The notes beneath the pieces were generated by a model. That model did no database searches and was not told the DNA's origin. It worked only from the letters and a program-made list of their open reading frames with translations. This document shows positions 5,574-8,427 of a stretch of 8,427 bases of DNA, piece after piece (position 1 is the first letter of the stretch; each line of letters begins with the position of its first letter). The position numbers and the translations under genes are program-made. Source of the DNA: Bacteroidales bacterium (GTDB lineage Bacteria; Bacteroidota; Bacteroidia; Bacteroidales; VadinHA17); NCBI GenBank assembly GCA_003157055.1, contig PMIG01000130.1, positions 1-8,427 on the forward strand, read 5' to 3'.

Positions 5574-6896
5574 TTATTTCTCAAGATCCTGCCTGTCGCT
5601 GAATTTCAGCTTTTTGCTCAGCCTGCGTATTGCAGCATCGATGCTCTGGTCAGGTTCAATTACATTATACTCTCCCCAGAAATCCGGATCGGCGAATGCA
5701 CTTACCTTGTCAGAGAATATATCTGAGTATTTAATCCTGTCTTTTCCTGCAAATTTAACAACTTCCTGGTCAGTACGATCAGTTACTGCAATTTCCGACA
5801 TCGTTGTATAATAAGTGTTGAAGAGTTTTCTTTTCCAGTTTACCTTGAATTTTACTTCAGCCCTGGAATATTCAAAATGCCACTTATTGTCCTGTACCCT
5901 GTATTTTACCATGTAGGTTACATTTTCAGGAGTTACCTGCATCCCAAGAGGTTTTTTCTTGATAAATATGGATGAGGCTGCAACTTTGTCTGCAAGATTG
6001 AATCCGAATTCGGCTTCTGATATTGCAGAGGATTCCGTATCAATGTAAAGATCTCCCATAAAGAGCGGCATTTCAACAGATGGTTTCTGCTTGAAGCTGA
6101 TAACATAATGAGGCCTGCCATCTATTTCGATAACGCTCGACAGAGAATAATCGTAGTATTTCATTGCATCAATTGTAAGGATCGCTTCAGTGTTTTTGGC
6201 GAGATCAAGCTCCAGTGCGCTTAACGGCCCGCCTTCGAGCTTGAAGAGCACAGTATCCATTTTCTGAACATCAGAGCTTTTCCTTCCCTTGTAGATCCTT
6301 GCATTGTCGAAGCGAACATCATTGTCGTATGGTGCCTTGAATATCTCTACTACTGCTTCCCCAATTGAAACATAAGTCCGGTTCTTGCGTATTGTCTCCC
6401 TATAAAAGGCAGTCATAAGATTAGGAACCGTTTCATAGTTTTTACCGATTTTTGTAATAGCCTTATACACAATATCCACAGGATCGATTGGTCTTACAAT
6501 GATCTCTTTTATAGGTATAGGAGCAGCATCCATCTTCACCATGTTCTTGAAGCCTTCTTCACGCATTGAACTAATGGGAACTGACTTGTTTTTATAACCC
6601 AGGAACGTGAATTCAAGGTTTTTTGAGGTAAGCGATTCCCCAAGCTTGATAGTGAATTCACCATCAATGTTGGTTACAACGGCAACGTTTGTTTCTGATA
6701 CCGCTACGGTTGCAAAAACAAGCGGAGATCCGGTTTCTGCATCAACGACCTTCCCCCTGATTGTAATGAAAGATTGCTGATCGGCCTTCTTCTTCCCATT
6801 TACCCCTCCTGAAATTGCCGACTCAGATGAGTAGGCGAGCAGGAGAGCAAGAAGGATAAGCGAAAATTTCTTAAAAGTTTTCATGGCTCTTTTCAT
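5574..6896 (-). CDS. CarboxypepD_reg-like exported protein, STN-less paralogue of B (protein A)
   Basis: 440 residues, first gene of the operon. A Lys/Arg n-region, a hydrophobic run (FSLILLALLLAYS) and a possible SESA cleavage site near residue 27 give a signal peptide. The start may be Met1 (6896) or Met5 (6884); both keep the signal intact. Residues about 44-122 form a CarboxypepD_reg-like domain (IRGKVVDAETGSPLVFATV, VTNIDGEFTIKL, LEFTFLGYK). Residues about 128-430 are an uncharacterised, beta-rich domain shared with protein B, with landmarks AFYRET (163-168), YKGRK (202-206), GDLYIDTE (281-288) and DFWGE (405-409). It has no recognisable peptidase catalytic motif: the first domain is named after a carboxypeptidase regulatory region and does not imply enzyme activity. 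It is probably periplasmic or outer-membrane associated. The 3-base gap to the sigma gene places it under the same control. Function unknown; it could be an effector, co-sensor or competitor of B. Confidence 0.8.
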   Translation of the reverse strand: MKRAMKTFKKFSLILLALLLAYSSESAISGGVNGKKKADQQSFITIRGKVVDAETGSPLVFATVAVSETNVAVVTNIDGEFTIKLGESLTSKNLEFTFLGYKNKSVPISSMREEGFKNMVKMDAAPIPIKEIIVRPIDPVDIVYKAITKIGKNYETVPNLMTAFYRETIRKNRTYVSIGEAVVEIFKAPYDNDVRFDNARIYKGRKSSDVQKMDTVLFKLEGGPLSALELDLAKNTEAILTIDAMKYYDYSLSSVIEIDGRPHYVISFKQKPSVEMPLFMGDLYIDTESSAISEAEFGFNLADKVAASSIFIKKKPLGMQVTPENVTYMVKYRVQDNKWHFEYSRAEVKFKVNWKRKLFNTYYTTMSEIAVTDRTDQEVVKFAGKDRIKYSDIFSDKVSAFADPDFWGEYNVIEPDQSIDAAIRRLSKKLKFSDRQDLEK

Positions 6897-7029
6897 TTTG
6901 GTTAATATTTAAAATCTTTTTTATTACCCGGTAATTTTCCTTTTTCAACGCTATGACCATTGAAGAGGCTTGGTACCCTATTTCATTCATGAGAATTATT
7001 TTATTATCTTACTTCTCTTTTACCAGGCA
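6897..7029. other. Divergent intergenic region between protein A and the radical SAM gene
   Basis: These 133 bases must hold the promoters of the minus-strand operon and of the radical SAM gene, yet neither strand shows an exact TAnnTTTG element. The nearest plus-strand match is TAATTTTC at 6932-6939. On the minus strand a TTG (6948-6946), a 19-base spacer and TAAT (6926-6923) give only half a primary-sigma promoter. That leaves room for control by the operon's own ECF factor, which is inference. The right half contains the candidate short leader ORF. Confidence 0.4.
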
Positions 7030-7033
7030 ATGA
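6953..7033 (+). CDS. Possible 26-codon leader ORF overlapping the radical SAM start
   Basis: An ATG at 6953 opens a frame of 26 sense codons (begins MTIEEAWYPISFMRI) that ends in TGA at 7031-7033. That stop overlaps the ATG of the radical SAM gene in an ATGA arrangement. The product would be hydrophobic in its second half, with no cysteine and no recognisable maturation site. It may be a translationally coupled leader, a small membrane peptide, or chance in an A/T-rich intergenic region. A second in-frame ATG at 6989 would give 14 residues. No Shine-Dalgarno sequence is evident, which is normal for this phylum. Confidence 0.25.
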   Translation: MTIEEAWYPISFMRIILLSYFSFTRQ

Positions 7034-8004
7034 GCGGATATCTAACCAGACAACGGAATGCAATCTCAGCAGGATATTCATACGTGGCGAGTTCCCTGAC
7101 AGGGAAACCTGTGGTAAACGGTATGCCGGTGGCAATAAGCGCGGAACTTACAAATAACTGCAACCTTAAATGCCCTGAATGCAGCACCGGATCAGGAGCG
7201 ATGACAAGACCAAAAGGATTTATGAGCTCTTTTCTTTTTGATAAGCTTATCTCAGAGCTCGAACCATACCTTTATAATATAAATCTCTATTTCCAGGGCG
7301 AACCGATGCTTCATCCCGGGCTATTCCATTTCCTGGCGAGATGTACAGGACTGAACACTATCATTTCGACAAACGGACATTTCATTTCAGAAGAGAATGC
7401 GGAAAAGCTGGCTGTTTCAGGGCTTAGGGAGATTATAATATCGCTCGATGGCATGGATCAGCAGACATACTCATCGTACCGGGTGAATGGAGATTTTGAG
7501 AAGGTTATTAGCGGAATAAGAAATATTTCTGAAGCTGTAAGGAAGAATTTCTCGCCATTGAATATCGTTATCCAGTTTCTCGTTAACAGGAATAATGAGC
7601 ATCAGATCAGTGAGGTGCGCAAATTTGCACATAAGGTAAAAGCCTCACTAAAGCTAAAATCGATGCAGATCATCAATAAGGTTGATTTCAGTAATTGGCT
7701 TCCCATTGACACGAGATTCCGGCGGTACGAGAATAAGTGTAATGTGTACACTTTAAAAAATTCGTATCCCGACAGGTGCGCTCGATTATGGTTTAACCCG
7801 GTCCTGACGTGGGATGGTAAAGTATTGCCATGTTGTTTCGACAAGAACGCTGATCATGTTATGGGCGATCTTAACGAGGATTCCTTCAGGGAAATATGGA
7901 CGGGTCCGAAATACAGGATATTCAGAAAATCTGTTTTGTCGGGAAGACGTATGAATGATATTTGCCTGAATTGTACCTCAGGTCTGAAGGGAGTGATATA
8001 TTAA
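7030..8004 (+). CDS. Radical SAM/SPASM protein, Bacteroidetes-type, substrate unknown
   Basis: 324 residues from the ATG at 7030. The N-terminal radical SAM domain has the cluster motif CNLKCPEC (Cys44, Cys48, Cys51), which binds the 4Fe-4S cluster that cleaves S-adenosylmethionine, followed by strand motifs such as NLYFQGEP, TIISTNGHF and EIIISLDG. The C-terminal SPASM-type region carries extra cysteines for auxiliary clusters: Cys237, Cys250, the Cys268-Cys269 pair in GKVLPCCFDKNA, and the final CLNC (Cys312, Cys315). Wording such as QFLVNRNNEHQI and LTWDGKVLPCCFDK is familiar from a common Bacteroidota family annotated only as SPASM-domain proteins. SPASM enzymes often modify peptides or proteins, but no substrate is identified here. 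An in-frame TTG at 6970 would add 20 hydrophobic residues; I prefer the ATG because it is followed directly by family-like sequence. Two TAA codons in tandem end the gene (8002-8007), 9 bases from the converging frr stop. Confidence 0.9.
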   Translation: MSGYLTRQRNAISAGYSYVASSLTGKPVVNGMPVAISAELTNNCNLKCPECSTGSGAMTRPKGFMSSFLFDKLISELEPYLYNINLYFQGEPMLHPGLFHFLARCTGLNTIISTNGHFISEENAEKLAVSGLREIIISLDGMDQQTYSSYRVNGDFEKVISGIRNISEAVRKNFSPLNIVIQFLVNRNNEHQISEVRKFAHKVKASLKLKSMQIINKVDFSNWLPIDTRFRRYENKCNVYTLKNSYPDRCARLWFNPVLTWDGKVLPCCFDKNADHVMGDLNEDSFREIWTGPKYRIFRKSVLSGRRMNDICLNCTSGLKGVIY

Positions 8005-8013
8005 TAAGGTAAC

Positions 8014-8427
8014 CTATACTGTCATAACGTCCTTCTCTTTCGTGGCCATCACCTTGTCTGCCTTGCCATTGAAATCATGGGTCATTTCCTGCACCTTTTC
8101 AGAAGCATCCTTTTCGATATCTTCAGGAAGGCCGTTCTTCAGCAGTTCTTTGAGCTCGTCATTTGCCCATTTTCTGGAATTGCGTACGCTGATCTTGGCT
8201 GTCTCTCCTTCATTTCTCACCTGCTTAACCAGCTGATGTCTTCTCTCTTCGGTAAGCGGAGGAATATTGATACGTATAACCTCGCCATTGTTTACAGGCA
8301 TTAGTCCTATGTTGGCAGCCATAATGGCTTTCTCGATAGTACCCAGCATAGTTTTCTCCCATGGTTGGATCAGGATTGTCTTGGGGTCAGGAGTATTTAT
8401 ATTTGATACCTGTGCGAGAGGTGAATT
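8014..8427 (-). CDS. frr: Ribosome recycling factor (5' end outside window)
   Basis: Cytosolic translation factor that, with EF-G, splits the post-termination ribosome so that its subunits can be reused. The frame is open from the right edge (8427) to a TAG at 8014-8016, giving the C-terminal 137 residues of a protein that is usually about 185 long; the first ~48 residues are missing. Family landmarks are clear: SPLAQVSNI, TPDPKTILIQPWEK, then MLGTIEKAI, NIGLMPVNNGEVIRINIPPL, TEERRHQLVKQVRNEGETAK, and RNSRKWAND leading into the long C-terminal helix of the three-helix bundle. An internal Met at 8349 is not the start, because conserved sequence continues upstream of it. In many bacteria pyrH precedes frr; that would lie beyond the right edge. 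It converges on the radical SAM gene with 9 bases between stops. Confidence 0.97.
   Translation of the reverse strand, partial: NSPLAQVSNINTPDPKTILIQPWEKTMLGTIEKAIMAANIGLMPVNNGEVIRINIPPLTEERRHQLVKQVRNEGETAKISVRNSRKWANDELKELLKNGLPEDIEKDASEKVQEMTHDFNGKADKVMATKEKDVMTV

Noticed and set aside
5557..6121. Short frames at 5557-5811 (plus) and 5933-6121 (minus, other frame)
   Set aside because: They overlap protein A in other frames and lack recognisable features.
6897..6939. Plus-strand promoter from TTTG (6897-6900) and TAATTTTC (6932-6939)
   Set aside because: The spacing of about 31 bases is too long and the -7 element has a mismatch at its G.
6970..7029. TTG start at 6970 for the radical SAM protein
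   Set aside because: TTG is a weak start, and the added 20 residues overlap the short leader ORF and do not look like family sequence; the ATG at 7030 is better placed.
7602..7844. Minus-strand 80-codon frame
   Set aside because: Antisense to the SPASM region, where the plus-strand cysteine pattern is clearly coding.
8042..8304. Two plus-strand frames near the right end
   Set aside because: Antisense to frr, whose sequence is strongly conserved.
8349..8349. ATG at 8349 as the frr start
   Set aside because: Typical RRF sequence (SPLAQVSNI through PWEK) continues upstream in the same frame to the window edge.
1..8427. Insertion sequences, CRISPR repeats, tRNA or rRNA genes
   Set aside because: No transposase, terminal repeats, regularly spaced repeats or RNA-gene-like sequence was seen on reading both strands; nearly all bases are accounted for by genes.

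Overview
The window looks like chromosomal DNA from a member of the Bacteroidota, probably Bacteroidales-like. The evidence is an ECF sigma factor of the Bacteroidetes expansion type paired with a FecR protein ending in a DUF4974-like domain, CarboxypepD_reg-like and STN domains, a Bacteroidetes-type radical SAM/SPASM protein, starts without clear Shine-Dalgarno sites, and exact matches to the Bacteroidetes -7 element TAnnTTTG. No mobile element, rRNA, tRNA or CRISPR array was seen. Coding density is very high, and no stretch over 300 bases lacks a gene.

Left to right: a 5'-complete dxs (DXP synthase, minus strand) runs off the left edge. A 146-base divergent intergenic region follows, with promoter-like elements, a perfect 12-bp palindrome and small hairpins. 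Next is a plus-strand lipoprotein with a coiled coil and a C-terminal OmpA-like peptidoglycan-binding domain. Its stop codon overlaps the stop of a converging four-gene minus-strand operon covering 2458-6896. In transcription order this operon is envelope protein A (CarboxypepD_reg-like plus an uncharacterised domain), ECF sigma factor, FecR-type transmembrane anti-sigma factor, and envelope protein B (STN plus CarboxypepD_reg-like plus the same uncharacterised domain as A). Divergent from the operon is a radical SAM/SPASM gene, preceded by a possible 26-codon leader ORF that overlaps its start. It converges on frr (ribosome recycling factor), whose 5' end lies off the right edge.

The most interesting content is the four-gene operon. 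In the usual Bacteroidota and proteobacterial cell-surface signalling systems, the STN domain that talks to FecR is the N-terminus of a TonB-dependent outer-membrane receptor. Here the only STN domain is on a 519-residue protein with no plug or barrel. Its C-terminal 300 residues match an STN-less paralogue encoded at the head of the same operon. This suggests a sigma/anti-sigma envelope switch with a non-transporter sensor pair. The roles of A and B are inferred. The flanking dxs, frr and OmpA-like genes look like ordinary housekeeping or envelope genes.
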